From Streptomyces spiramyceticus (GTDB lineage Bacteria > Actinomycetota > Actinomycetes > Streptomycetales > Streptomycetaceae): DNA of 64,000 nt. Shown piece after piece: positions 16,399-25,738 of this stretch. The stretch lies in the NCBI RefSeq assembly GCF_028807635.1, contig NZ_JARBAX010000002.1, positions 372,001-436,000 of the forward strand, given 5' to 3'. A program made the position numbers and the translations under genes. Position 1 is the first letter of the stretch; each line of letters starts with the position of its first letter. The notes beneath the pieces were generated by a model. That model was given only the letters and a program-made list of their open reading frames with translations, did not search any database and was not told the DNA's origin.

Positions 16399-17876
16399 CG
16401 GTGGTTCTCCTCGGAGTACGCGGGGGAGGCTGGGGCCATGAGGGAGGGCGTGCGATCGTCGGCGTCGGACTGCACGGATACGGGATCGGTGGTCGTTGTC
16501 ACGCCGTCCTGCGGCATCGCCACATCGTCACTGCCGACCGCGGGCACGTTGGGGTCGGGCGAAACCCGCCCCGTCTGCCGCGCGACGGTTTCTGGGGTGG
16601 GGTTTCGGAAGCGCCGCACGGACAGGGCGACGGCGCAGAGCTGCACGGCCGCGGCGACAGCCAGCGGCAGCGCCAGGTCGTGGGAGACGGCAGCCGTGGC
16701 GGCCAGCGGCGCGGCGAGCAGACCGGCGGACCGTACAGTCTCCACCGCGGTGAACGCCGGGCCCTTCGTGCCCGTCGCGCGGAACATCCGCAGCTCGACG
16801 GCAACCTGGCCGAGGCCGAGCCCGACTCCGTACAGCACCCGGCCACCGGCCAGGCCGGGCAGCGAGTCGGCCAGCCACGACCAGGCCATCCCGGCCGCGC
16901 CCACGGCCAGCGCGAGCGGCAGCAGCCGGTCACCGAACCGGTCGTGGCAGCGGCGTACCAGGGGAAGCACGGCCAAAGCGGAGACGCTCGGGAGGAAGAA
17001 CAGCACGGCGGACCCGACTGAACCGCTGCCGAGGCTGTCGGAGAACTCGGTGAAGAACGGTCGCGCGACATTGACCGAGAAGTCGAAGGCGACTCCGATC
17101 AGCGCCGCATAGGCGAGCATCGTGAACCAGGTGAGGCGGTTCGACGGCCCGCGCACGGCCGAGCCGGGTGAGGTCGGAGCCGTATCCGATACGCCGTCGG
17201 TTTTTTGGCCGTCGACAGCCGTGGAGCCGTCCGCGGCTGATCCGGCCGATTCGACAGCCTTCACGTTGGATTGCCTGCCCAGGATGCGGTACGTGAGCAC
17301 GGCCAGCAGGGCGTCCAGGACCGCGAACGCCGAGATACCGATGCGGGGTTCCGGCAGCGCGAGGACTCCGGCGCCCACCATCGTGGAGACCACGACGGAC
17401 AGGTGGAAGACGACCACCAGTGTGCACACCCCGGCCAGCCGGGCCCGCTCGCCGCCCTCCGATTCGTCACCGTGCTCGGCGATGAAGGCCGGGTAGGCCA
17501 GCAGCAGGGCGCTGTTGGTCATCACGATGAGCGTCGACAGCACCGTGTACGCGGCATAGCTGGGTGCCATGCCGAGGAGCAGGTCGAGAACGGCGGATCC
17601 GCACAGTCCGGCCAGCACCAGCTTGTGCAGCGGCCAGCGCCGGGCCGCTAGCCCCCACAGAGGGAGGGCGGCGAGCCCGACGATGCGGCAGATCCAGATG
17701 TACAGCCCGGTCGCCCCCGGGTCCTCGATGCCGTACAGCCGCTCGAACAGTTGCGGAAGGAACGGCGTCAGCGCGGTCTCGGCCACCAGGTGAAGGCCGA
17801 TGACGGATATGAGCACCGTCTTGGCGTGGCGCGCCGTGCCACCCGATGCCGACGCGCTCTTCTGCGCGACCGTCAT
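16395..17876 (-). CDS. MFS transporter, probable siderophore exporter
   Basis: The 493-residue protein has about 12 membrane helices, with a soluble Ser/Ala-rich insertion between the two six-helix halves (about residues 205-250) and a polar C-terminal tail of about 60 residues. Helix 1 contains VLISVIGLHLVAETALTPFLPQL. Location between the N-hydroxylase and an NIS synthetase, with 4-base overlaps on both sides, is the usual place for the exporter of an NIS siderophore (compare SbnD). Function as a siderophore exporter is inferred from context. Confidence 0.85.
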   Translation of the reverse strand: MTVAQKSASASGGTARHAKTVLISVIGLHLVAETALTPFLPQLFERLYGIEDPGATGLYIWICRIVGLAALPLWGLAARRWPLHKLVLAGLCGSAVLDLLLGMAPSYAAYTVLSTLIVMTNSALLLAYPAFIAEHGDESEGGERARLAGVCTLVVVFHLSVVVSTMVGAGVLALPEPRIGISAFAVLDALLAVLTYRILGRQSNVKAVESAGSAADGSTAVDGQKTDGVSDTAPTSPGSAVRGPSNRLTWFTMLAYAALIGVAFDFSVNVARPFFTEFSDSLGSGSVGSAVLFFLPSVSALAVLPLVRRCHDRFGDRLLPLALAVGAAGMAWSWLADSLPGLAGGRVLYGVGLGLGQVAVELRMFRATGTKGPAFTAVETVRSAGLLAAPLAATAAVSHDLALPLAVAAAVQLCAVALSVRRFRNPTPETVARQTGRVSPDPNVPAVGSDDVAMPQDGVTTTTDPVSVQSDADDRTPSLMAPASPAYSEENHR

Positions 17877-19288
17877 CGCGGCGTACCGGACGGTGTCGCC
17901 GCAGCCACGTCCGGGACCGCCGTCGCAGGCTCGTCGGACGTCGGCGACTGCGGTGCGCCGAAGGTTGTGAAAGCCTGCCGTGGGGCTACGGGCAGTACGC
18001 CGCGTCCTGCGGCGGCGTTGAGGATGGTCGCGGCGCGCCAGGCGCCGAGGGTGAGGTCGGGGGCGCCGACGCCGTGCGTGTGCATCTCGGCGTTCTGGAC
18101 GTAGAGCGTGCCGGAGACGCGGGGGTCGAGCGCGACCCGGTACTCCCCGTCGATCTGGTAGCGGCCCCTCTCGTCCCAGTCGACGAGGTCGCCCATCGAC
18201 TCCAGGAATACCGGACGGGAGGCGGTGTAGCCGGTGGCGGAGACGACGGCGGAAGTGCGGACCTCGAAGAGCGAATCCTGCTGCTGAGTACGGCAGGTGA
18301 GCAGATACCCCTCGCCGTCGGCCTCCGCCGCGACGATCTCCACGCCCGGCTGCAGCCCGGCGCGCGGCTCGCCGCCGCCGATGGTGCGCTCGTACAGCTC
18401 GTCGTAGATCTCCCCCAGCGTCTCCTCGCTCACGCCCTTGTAGAGCTGCCACTGCTCCCGCACCAGTCGCTCGCGCGTGACCTCGGGGAGCTCGCGGAAG
18501 TAGCGGATGTAGTCCGGGGTGAAGTGCTCCAGGCCGATCTTCGAGTACTCCATCGGCGCGAAGGCCGTGGTGCGGGCCAGCCAGCGGACGTACGGGCCGC
18601 CCTGCCCGTCGCCGTCCTGGTGGCGGAGCAGGTCGAGCGCGACCTCGGCGCCGGACTGCCCCGAGCCGATGACCGTGACGTCGTCGGTGGCGGCGAGCCG
18701 GGCGCGGTGGGTGCGGTAGTCGGCGCTGTGCAGCACGCGGCCGGCGTGGGCGTCGGTCAGCAGCGGTCGCAGCGGCTCGGGGACGACGGGGTTGGTGCCC
18801 ACGCCGAGCACGACCTGGCGGGCCAGGACGCGGGTCTCGGCGCCGGAGGCGGAGCGGTGTACGACGGCGAACGCGTCCGCGTTCTCGTCCCACTCCAGCG
18901 CGGTGACCTCGGCGTCGAAGCGGCAAGAGGGCAGCCGCTCAGCGACCCAGCGGCAGTAGTGGTCGTACTCACGGCGCGGAATGTGGAACCGCTCGGAGAA
19001 GAAGAACTTGAACATCCGCTCGTGGGAGCGGAGGTAGTTCAGATACGACCACGGGCTCGTCGGGTCGGCCATGGTGACCAGGTCCGCGAGGAACGGCACC
19101 TGAAGTGTCGTGCCCTCCATCAGCAGGCCCGGATGCCAGGAGAACGCCGGCTTGGCGTCCAGGAAGAGGGACCGGAAGCCGGATACCCCGTCCGCCAGCG
19201 CGGCCAGGGACAGGTTGAACGGGCCGATTCCGACGCCGACCAGATCGTAGGGGAGATTCCGGTCGTCAGAAGTCGAGAGAGCGGTCAC
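17873..19288 (-). CDS. FAD-dependent amine N-hydroxylase (IucD/RhbE/SidA family)
   Basis: The 471-residue enzyme has an N-terminal FAD Rossmann motif (GVGIGPFNLSLA, about residues 18-29), the family motif KPAFSWHPGLLMEGTTLQVPF split over residues 46-66, an NADPH motif VIGSGQSGAEVALDLL (about 206-221) and the C-terminal SATGYTASRPVF (ATGY). It N-hydroxylates the terminal amine of lysine, ornithine or a diamine to start hydroxamate formation. With diaminobutyrate-type enzymes in the same operon, 1,3-diaminopropane is the likely substrate. A GTG start at 19288 overlaps the upstream stop by 4 bases. Confidence 0.93.
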   Translation of the reverse strand: MTALSTSDDRNLPYDLVGVGIGPFNLSLAALADGVSGFRSLFLDAKPAFSWHPGLLMEGTTLQVPFLADLVTMADPTSPWSYLNYLRSHERMFKFFFSERFHIPRREYDHYCRWVAERLPSCRFDAEVTALEWDENADAFAVVHRSASGAETRVLARQVVLGVGTNPVVPEPLRPLLTDAHAGRVLHSADYRTHRARLAATDDVTVIGSGQSGAEVALDLLRHQDGDGQGGPYVRWLARTTAFAPMEYSKIGLEHFTPDYIRYFRELPEVTRERLVREQWQLYKGVSEETLGEIYDELYERTIGGGEPRAGLQPGVEIVAAEADGEGYLLTCRTQQQDSLFEVRTSAVVSATGYTASRPVFLESMGDLVDWDERGRYQIDGEYRVALDPRVSGTLYVQNAEMHTHGVGAPDLTLGAWRAATILNAAAGRGVLPVAPRQAFTTFGAPQSPTSDEPATAVPDVAAATPSGTPR

Positions 19289-21267
19289 CGCTGGGCCTCC
19301 GTGAGGGGGTTGGGGAGATCGATGTAGACGGACTGGGTGTGGACGTCGCCGACGAGTTCGTCGAGTCCGTCCACACAGGTCAGGTAGTTGCCCTTGCAGC
19401 GCAGTACGGGTGCGTCGAGCAGCAGGTCGAGCAGGCCCTTGGCGGCGGGCTCGGCCGTGCGCAGCCGCTCAAGGGCGGTGCGCAGTACGCGCAGCAGGTG
19501 GCTCTCATCGGCCAGTCCCAGCGCGCCGAATGCTCCGACCAGACCGAGCAGGTTGTTGATGCCGAGGTAGTAGGCCACCCGCTCGTCGACGAAGGCGTCG
19601 TCGAATACCAGCTCGACGCCGTCCGTGGCGCCCGGCAGGAGCCGCTCGATGTCGGCGGCCCGGGAAGCGGCCAGGTAGTAGCCCTGGCTGTCCCGGTACC
19701 AGCCCGCGCGGGGCAGTCCGTGAGCGTCGAGAGCCACCAGGGTGTTCTGGTGATGCGGCTCCAGGGCAATGCCGTACCGCGCCTGAAGGCGGATCAGAGG
19801 AACGACCAGTACATCCAGATAGCGGGCCAGCCAACGCTCCGACGCCTCGGACACCGGGACGCCCAATGCGCGAGCGGCGCGCTCGACCGCCTCGCACAGC
19901 AAGGCACGGTGCCGCGGCGGAGTGCCGTCGCCCGGACCGGTCCGCTCGGCCAGCAGCCCCGCCACGCACAGCCCTTCGGGCGCGCCGTTGCCGCCGCCCC
20001 GGAAGGGGTTGTCACGGATCGCGGTCTCCAGACCCGTTTCCGGGCCCTCGGTACCGACCGAAACCCAGGCGAACTCGCGCAGGATGCCGAACTCCGGGTG
20101 CTCGGCACGGAGCCAGTCCCCGGGACCCGCGGCCAGCAACTGCGTGGCCCGTACGCCGAGACGCATCTCGCTGCGCAGATTGTTCCGCCGGGAGTTGGTG
20201 ATCCGCATACCGAGGGACAGCTTCAGCATCACCTCGGCGTCCGGCCGCTGCACGGTGCGCACGGAGGACGTGGGGTACCAGGCGGGGCCGGCCGCACCGA
20301 GCGGACGGAGCAGACCGGCATCGACCAGCGTGGCGACCTCCGGACGCGACAGCACGTCCCGGGCCTGCCAGGGATGCGCGGGCACCGCCACCATGCCATC
20401 GGGCACCTTCAGCCCGGCGGCGAGCGGACGCAGTAGCTCCGCGGGCGAGCGGCCGTCCGCGCTCCCGCCGACGACGACATCGGGGTGGGCGGCGAACCAG
20501 TGCAGCGGGAACGAGCCGCGCAGCTCGGGCGAGTACGCCTCCAGCTCGGCCTCCGACGCCTCCTCGCGGCTCTTGGGCGCGGGGTGGAACGGATGGCCCA
20601 GCAGCAGCGCCTGCTCGCTGTCCAGGAACGGCGTCGACCCCTGGCCGTGCCCGCCCTCGGTGCGCCGGTGGGCGATGTGCGTGGCGGTGCGCCGAGCGGA
20701 GTTCAGCACCCGGGCGGCGGCGTCGCCCCCGTGGTGCGGGAGCACACCGCGACCCAGCGTGGTCTGCCGGATCAGCGCCGCCGCCACCAATGCCGCGTCG
20801 GCCGGAAGGCCGTCGCCGTCGGCTGTGACCACGGTGGGCGCACCGAAGCGATGCCAGCCGGTGGCCGACCGGTACCGCACCGGCACCCGCAGGGTGAGCC
20901 GACTGGCGGGCAGGTCGATCAGCAGTGCCTGCCCGGTCGCCGGCACCTCAGTGCCGGTCTCCCGTACGTAGGCGCGCAGCAGCGTCTCCATCGCCGCGGC
21001 GTCTCCAGCGCGGAGTGGGTCGGCGTCGTCGAGCGGGTCCGGACCGATCCTCTGAACCCTGGTTGACGGGGTGCCGGCAGTACTCTCCCGCGCACCGGGG
21101 CCGGACGGCTGCCCGTCGGCGGACGTCGGCGCGGCGCCCTGCGCACGTACGCTGCCGCCGTCGGCAGATACCGACGCGGCACCCTCCGGACGTACGGCGC
21201 CGGATGCGGGCGATACAGCCACGGGCTGTGCCGGCCGCACCGTACGGGTGTCATGGGGCCGGTTCAC
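19285..21267 (-). CDS. IucA/IucC-family NIS synthetase, first copy, with low-complexity N-terminal extension
   Basis: The 660-residue product contains an NIS synthetase from about residue 75. The nucleotide site GHPFHPAPKSREEAS and the C-terminal region LEPHHQNTLVAL plus YLGINNLLGLVGAFG are diagnostic. The first 75 residues are Ala/Gly/Pro/Ser-rich with repeated SADG and RAQGAAP-like units and look like a disordered leader rather than an acyltransferase domain. It probably makes the first citrate-amine bond, by analogy with the paired RhbC/RhbF enzymes. The GTG start at 21267 overlaps the decarboxylase stop by 4 bases. Confidence 0.92.
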   Translation of the reverse strand: MNRPHDTRTVRPAQPVAVSPASGAVRPEGAASVSADGGSVRAQGAAPTSADGQPSGPGARESTAGTPSTRVQRIGPDPLDDADPLRAGDAAAMETLLRAYVRETGTEVPATGQALLIDLPASRLTLRVPVRYRSATGWHRFGAPTVVTADGDGLPADAALVAAALIRQTTLGRGVLPHHGGDAAARVLNSARRTATHIAHRRTEGGHGQGSTPFLDSEQALLLGHPFHPAPKSREEASEAELEAYSPELRGSFPLHWFAAHPDVVVGGSADGRSPAELLRPLAAGLKVPDGMVAVPAHPWQARDVLSRPEVATLVDAGLLRPLGAAGPAWYPTSSVRTVQRPDAEVMLKLSLGMRITNSRRNNLRSEMRLGVRATQLLAAGPGDWLRAEHPEFGILREFAWVSVGTEGPETGLETAIRDNPFRGGGNGAPEGLCVAGLLAERTGPGDGTPPRHRALLCEAVERAARALGVPVSEASERWLARYLDVLVVPLIRLQARYGIALEPHHQNTLVALDAHGLPRAGWYRDSQGYYLAASRAADIERLLPGATDGVELVFDDAFVDERVAYYLGINNLLGLVGAFGALGLADESHLLRVLRTALERLRTAEPAAKGLLDLLLDAPVLRCKGNYLTCVDGLDELVGDVHTQSVYIDLPNPLTEAQR

Positions 21268-22952
21268 TGGTTATCCTCCTCGGCCTGGCCCGCTGCGGCG
21301 ACCGTGTGCAGCAGTCGCTCGACCTCGGCGGCGGTGGTGTGCGGGTTGAGCAGCGTCAGCTTCAGGCGGACCCGTCCCGGCCCCTCGCCCGGGAGCTCGG
21401 TGCGACCGACGACCCCCCGGCCCTCACGCAGCAGCCTGCGCCGCAGCGCCGCGTTCACCCGGTCGGTGCGCGCGGGATCGGCGCCCTCGGGCAGGTAGCG
21501 GAAGAGGAACGCCGTCAGGATGGGATCGGAATGCAACTCCAGCCGGGGATGCGCCCGTACAGCCTCCGCACCGCCGCGCGCCAGCTCATGGCAGGCGTCC
21601 ACGAGTCGGCCCAGGCCCTCGCGACCCAGGGTCCGCAGCGTGACGGCGATCTTGAAGGCGTCGGCGCGGCGCGTGGTGCGCAGCGAGAGGCCGAGGAGGC
21701 TGGGGTAGCCCGCCTCCTCGTCGTCCTGCGGATTGAGGTACACCGCCCGTCGTGCGAGGGAGGCGTAGGTTTCCGCCCGCCGGACCAGGAAGATGCCCGC
21801 GGCGACCGGCTGCCAGCCCAGCTTGTGCCAGTCCAGGGATACGGAGTCGGCCAGCGCGATACCGCTGACCAGCGGCGCCAGCTCGTCGGACAGCAGTGCG
21901 CCGCCGCCGTACGCGGCATCCACGTGCAGCCAGGCGCCGTACTCGGCGGCCAGCGCCGCGCAGGTGCGCAGCGGGTCGACCGCACCCGTGTCGGTGGTAC
22001 CGGCGGTGGCCACGACGGCCACCGGCACCGCACCGCGCGCGACGCAGTCGCGGAGAGCGGACGCCAGCGCATCCGGCTTCATCCGCAGCTCGCGGTCGAC
22101 CGGCACGGGGACGACCGCGTCCTCCCCGAGACCCAGCAGGGCGGCCGACCGCTGAACGGAGAAGTGTGCGGCGGCGGAGGCGAAGATCCGCGGACGCGGC
22201 CCGGTGCCCGGTACTCCGCTCAGCTCGATCTGGCGCTCGGTCACGCGGCCCAGCACCCGGTCACGGGCCAGCATCAGACCCATGAGGTTGGACTCGGTGC
22301 CGCCCGAGGTGAGCACTCCGGCCGCCTCCGCCGGGTCGTACCCGACGAGCTGCGCCAACTCCTGGAGCAGCAGGGTCTCCACAGCGGTGGCGGCGGGCGC
22401 CTGGTCCCAGGAGTCCTGGGAGGGGTTGAGCGCGGCGACGGCGAGATCGGCGGCGACGGCGACGGCCAGCGGCGGGCAATGGAGATGCGCGGCGCAGGAC
22501 GGGTCGGCGGGGTCGGCGCTGCCGTGCGCCAGGAGTTCGGTCAGCCGGTGCAGGGCGTCGTCGCCGTCCGCCTCCGCGAACACCCGCGCGACCTCCGCAG
22601 CCAGTTCCTCGGGCGTCCCGGCGGGAACGGGCCCGCCACGCCGCACGGCGCCCTTGGCGAGAGCCGCCAGTACGGCCAGCACCAGCGGCTCCAATGCGTC
22701 AGGTCCCCCCGCGCCTCCCGACAGTGCGGTGTTCTGGACCTGGCTGCCCGACGGTACGGCGCCACGGAGCAGCCCGGCCACGGCCTCGCCCAGAAGGTCG
22801 GTCCCCGCCGAGGCAGGTTCAGGGGCCACGCTCAAGCGGCCGCGCGTACGGACGCCGTCGGTCTGCCCCGGCGCTGCCTCCGCGTCGTACGACTTCAGGG
22901 CTACGTCGAGTCCACTGGTGGCCGTCCCCCGGCCACGTATCTCGCCCGTCAT
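21264..22952 (-). CDS. PLP-dependent group II decarboxylase, L-2,4-diaminobutyrate decarboxylase-like
   Basis: The 562-residue protein is a fold-type I decarboxylase. The PLP lysine is K377 in SLDWHKLGW, with AAHFSV (His stacking on PLP), HVDAAYGGG (Asp345) and TSGGTESNLMGL. It resembles RhbB and the DABA decarboxylases that make 1,3-diaminopropane, and its partner aminotransferase is immediately upstream with a 4-base overlap. Together they convert aspartate semialdehyde to diaminobutyrate and then 1,3-diaminopropane, the backbone of schizokinen and rhizobactin 1021. Lysine decarboxylase activity is an alternative that sequence alone cannot exclude. Confidence 0.88.
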   Translation of the reverse strand: MTGEIRGRGTATSGLDVALKSYDAEAAPGQTDGVRTRGRLSVAPEPASAGTDLLGEAVAGLLRGAVPSGSQVQNTALSGGAGGPDALEPLVLAVLAALAKGAVRRGGPVPAGTPEELAAEVARVFAEADGDDALHRLTELLAHGSADPADPSCAAHLHCPPLAVAVAADLAVAALNPSQDSWDQAPAATAVETLLLQELAQLVGYDPAEAAGVLTSGGTESNLMGLMLARDRVLGRVTERQIELSGVPGTGPRPRIFASAAAHFSVQRSAALLGLGEDAVVPVPVDRELRMKPDALASALRDCVARGAVPVAVVATAGTTDTGAVDPLRTCAALAAEYGAWLHVDAAYGGGALLSDELAPLVSGIALADSVSLDWHKLGWQPVAAGIFLVRRAETYASLARRAVYLNPQDDEEAGYPSLLGLSLRTTRRADAFKIAVTLRTLGREGLGRLVDACHELARGGAEAVRAHPRLELHSDPILTAFLFRYLPEGADPARTDRVNAALRRRLLREGRGVVGRTELPGEGPGRVRLKLTLLNPHTTAAEVERLLHTVAAAGQAEEDNQ

Positions 22953-24346
22953 GCCTGCACGCCCGGAACCTGGGCCGCCGTCACCGTGGCGATGGCGTCG
23001 GTCAGCCGGTCCAGCACCGCTTCGGCCTGCTCGTCGGTGATGATGAGCGGCGGCAGCAGCCTCACGGTCGAGTCGTAGCGACCCCCCAACTCCACGATCA
23101 GGCCGCGCTCCAGGCACTCAGCCCGTACCTGCGCGGCCACCCGCGGGGCGGCCGGCCGGGCGCCGCAGGAGTCCGGCTCGGCCTCCGGGTCGACCAGCTC
23201 GACACCGATCATCAGGCCCCGACCGCGAACGTCACCGATCGCGGGGAGTTGGCTCCGCAGACCTTCCAGCCGTGCCGTCATCCGCGCGCCGACGGTGGCC
23301 GCCCGCCCGGCCAGGCCCTCCTTGGCGACGTACCGCAGGGTCGCCGTGCCGGTCGCCATGGCAAGGGTGTTGCCGCGGAAGGTGCCGGTGTGGGCCCCGG
23401 GCAGCCAGCCGTCGTAGTCCTCGTGGTAAACGAGTACCGCCAGAGGCAGGCTGCCGCCGATCGCCTTGGACATCACCATCGCGTCCGGCACGATTCCGCT
23501 GTGCTCCACGGCCCAGAAGGCGCCCGTGCGCCCGACGCCGGTCTGCACCTCGTCGACGATCAGCGGGATGTCGCGCTCCGCGGTGATGCGACGCATGTCG
23601 AGCAGCCAGGCATCCGGAGCTGGTACGGCGCCGCCCTCCCCCTGCACGGCTTCGAGGATCATCGCCGCGGGCGGGACAACCCCGCCGTTCGGGTCGTCCA
23701 GCAGGCGCTCGGTGTACACGGCGGACAGCTGCGCACCGCGCTCCCCGCCGACACCGAACGGGCAGCGGTAGGGGTACGGGTAGGGCAGCCGGGTTACGTC
23801 GGCGGCGATTCCCGGCACCGGCTGCTTGGTGGTGACGCCGCCGGAGGCGGCCAGGGCACCCGCTGTCATCCCGTGGTAAGCGCCGGTGAAGGCGAGCAGC
23901 CCGCGCCGCCCTGTGGCGGTCTGCATCAGCTTGAACGCGGCTTCTACCGCGTCGGTCCCGGCGGGCCCGCAGAAGTGGATGCGGGCTTTGTCAGCGAAGC
24001 CGCTGGGCAGGGTGGCGAACAGCGCGTCGGTGAATTCGTCCTTCTCCGGGGTGGCCAGGTCAAGGACGTGCAGCGGCGCCCCACTGTTGATGGTCCGCTG
24101 GATGGCCTCCAGCACGACCGGGTGGTTGTGGCCGAGGGCCAGGGTGCCGGCTCCGGAGAGGCAGTCGAGGTAGCGGCGGCCGTCGGCGCCCTCGACCGTC
24201 ATGCCCTGTGCGCGGGCCGGAACGATCGGGAACGACCGGGCGTAGGTGCGGGCCGAGGACTCCCGGGTGCGCTGGCGCTCCAGGATGGCGTCGGCCTGTC
24301 CTGTGGTGCGTTCGGCATCGGTTCGTTCGGCGGGATGCACGGTCAT
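22949..24346 (-). CDS. Class III aminotransferase, diaminobutyrate-2-oxoglutarate type
   Basis: The 465-residue class III aminotransferase has the PLP lysine at K294 (VMSKAIGG), the pyridine-binding Asp265 in IVDEVQTGVGRTG, AYHGMTAG, and the C-terminal IGDVRGRGLMIGVEL. An inserted PYPYPYRCPFG segment and the C-terminal RYDSTVRLLPPL are marks of DABA aminotransferases such as RhbA and EctB. It would use glutamate to aminate aspartate semialdehyde. ATG at 24346 follows CTGGAG. It overlaps the downstream decarboxylase by 4 bases, while a 94 bp gap separates it from the decarboxylase upstream. Confidence 0.9.
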   Translation of the reverse strand: MTVHPAERTDAERTTGQADAILERQRTRESSARTYARSFPIVPARAQGMTVEGADGRRYLDCLSGAGTLALGHNHPVVLEAIQRTINSGAPLHVLDLATPEKDEFTDALFATLPSGFADKARIHFCGPAGTDAVEAAFKLMQTATGRRGLLAFTGAYHGMTAGALAASGGVTTKQPVPGIAADVTRLPYPYPYRCPFGVGGERGAQLSAVYTERLLDDPNGGVVPPAAMILEAVQGEGGAVPAPDAWLLDMRRITAERDIPLIVDEVQTGVGRTGAFWAVEHSGIVPDAMVMSKAIGGSLPLAVLVYHEDYDGWLPGAHTGTFRGNTLAMATGTATLRYVAKEGLAGRAATVGARMTARLEGLRSQLPAIGDVRGRGLMIGVELVDPEAEPDSCGARPAAPRVAAQVRAECLERGLIVELGGRYDSTVRLLPPLIITDEQAEAVLDRLTDAIATVTAAQVPGVQA

Positions 24347-24440
24347 GATGTACGGCTCCAGGGTGAGGAGGGCAAGGAAGCGAGCGGGTGCGACGAGGGC
24401 CCCGAGAACCGTGGTACGGCCCGGACGGGACTGTCGAGCC

Positions 24441-25685
24441 TCAGAGCAGATGGCGCTCGGCGACGGGGTGGCCGAGAAAGCTGTGCATGGCGAACTCCCA
24501 GCCGTAGGAGCCCGCGTACGGGAAAACCACCAGGTCACCGGCGCGTATCCGGTCCACCAGGACATCGCGCAGCAGGGTGTCTTCCGGAGTGCACAGCTCG
24601 CCGACGACCGTCACGCGCGTCTCTTCGGCACACGGGCGGGGACATTCCTCGGCCCAGTTCTCCACGGGCATCACCGCCATGTTGTGGACGATGTCCCAGG
24701 ACGTGGGGAGCTGGAAGTGGTTGATGCCGCCGCGCAGCACCACGAACGCCTCGCCGTACGACTCCTTCACGTCCGTCACCTCGGCGGCGTACCAGCCGCA
24801 GTCGGCGACCAGGAAGCGGCCGGGCTCCAGCACCACCTTCACGCCCGCCGGGACCTCGACCGCTGCGGCGAGTTCGCCGAAGCGGGCGACGTCGAAGGGC
24901 TTCTCGCCCTCGAAGGCGACGCCGATGCCGCCGCCGATGTCGATATGGCGCAGGTCCATGCCGTTGTCCCGGGCCGTCCGTACGCTCCACTCCACGCACC
25001 AGCGCAGATACGCGGCATGAGCCTCGGCGTCGAGGTTGTTGGACGCGGCGTGAATATGAAAGCCAATCAGGTCCAGGCCGGGCAGCTGTAGGGCCTCGCG
25101 GAGCACGCCGGGTACGTCGGGCTCGGCCACCCCGAACTGGGAGGGGACACCTCCCATGTGCAGCGAGCCGGTGACGGGGATCGTCGCGGGATTGACGCGG
25201 AGCGCCACTCGCGCGCGGAGGCCCTCACCGACGGCTATCCGGCTGATCCGGTGCAGTTCGAGCAGACTCTCGGCGTTGATCGCCTCGGCTCCGGCCCGGA
25301 CCAGGGCGGTCAGGACGGGGACGGACTTCGCGGGCCCGGCGGCGACCACCGGGGCCGGGGTGCCTCCGGCCACCGGCTTGGCCGATACGGCGAGTTCGAG
25401 CTCCGCGCAGGAAGCGACCTCGAAGCCGTCGACATGCGGAGCCAGCGCCTGGACGATGCCCGGGAAGGAATTCGCCTTCACGGCGTAGTAGACGGCTGCC
25501 CACTCCGGAAGCGCCCTGCGCAACTCGCGCGCACGCTCTGCGGCGACAGCACCGTCGTATACGTAGGCCGACACCGGCACTTGGGCCTGTGCCAGCTCCA
25601 GCAGACGGTGGCGGACCGCCGCAGGGAGCACGTCCACGGGGTAGGCGGATCGCGGGGCGGCGGACGGCGGCAACTCAATGGACAC
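24441..25685 (-). CDS. Fold-type III PLP decarboxylase (LysA/SbnH-like), first large gene of the siderophore operon
   Basis: The 414-residue enzyme has the alanine-racemase-like barrel of DAP and ornithine decarboxylases: PLP lysine K70 in YYAVKANS, HIDIGGGIG, LEPGRFLVADCGWY and the second-subunit cysteine motif GELCTPEDTL. A GTG start at 25685 follows AAGGCAGAGCC. The closest functional analogue is SbnH of staphyloferrin B synthesis, which decarboxylates a citryl-diaminopropionate intermediate rather than a free amino acid. A decarboxylase of this fold beside an unrelated diaminobutyrate decarboxylase is not expected for plain schizokinen and hints at a different product. Substrate assignment is inference. 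Confidence 0.87.
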   Translation of the reverse strand: MSIELPPSAAPRSAYPVDVLPAAVRHRLLELAQAQVPVSAYVYDGAVAAERARELRRALPEWAAVYYAVKANSFPGIVQALAPHVDGFEVASCAELELAVSAKPVAGGTPAPVVAAGPAKSVPVLTALVRAGAEAINAESLLELHRISRIAVGEGLRARVALRVNPATIPVTGSLHMGGVPSQFGVAEPDVPGVLREALQLPGLDLIGFHIHAASNNLDAEAHAAYLRWCVEWSVRTARDNGMDLRHIDIGGGIGVAFEGEKPFDVARFGELAAAVEVPAGVKVVLEPGRFLVADCGWYAAEVTDVKESYGEAFVVLRGGINHFQLPTSWDIVHNMAVMPVENWAEECPRPCAEETRVTVVGELCTPEDTLLRDVLVDRIRAGDLVVFPYAGSYGWEFAMHSFLGHPVAERHLL

Positions 25686-25738
25686 GGCTCTGCCTTGGGT
25701 TGGGGTCGGAAAACGGCGTGGAAGAGGGCGAAGGGGGG

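Noticed and set aside
14641..17112. 823-codon plus-strand frame opposite the NIS synthetase and MFS genes
   Set aside because: No family resemblance; composition is that of an antisense shadow, and the minus strand carries intact enzyme motifs.
16395..18926. An 843-residue fusion of a hydroxylase-like region with the MFS protein
   Set aside because: The first 350 residues are Arg/Pro/Gly-rich noise in the wrong frame over the N-hydroxylase. The MFS protein begins at 17876 with a 4-base overlap.
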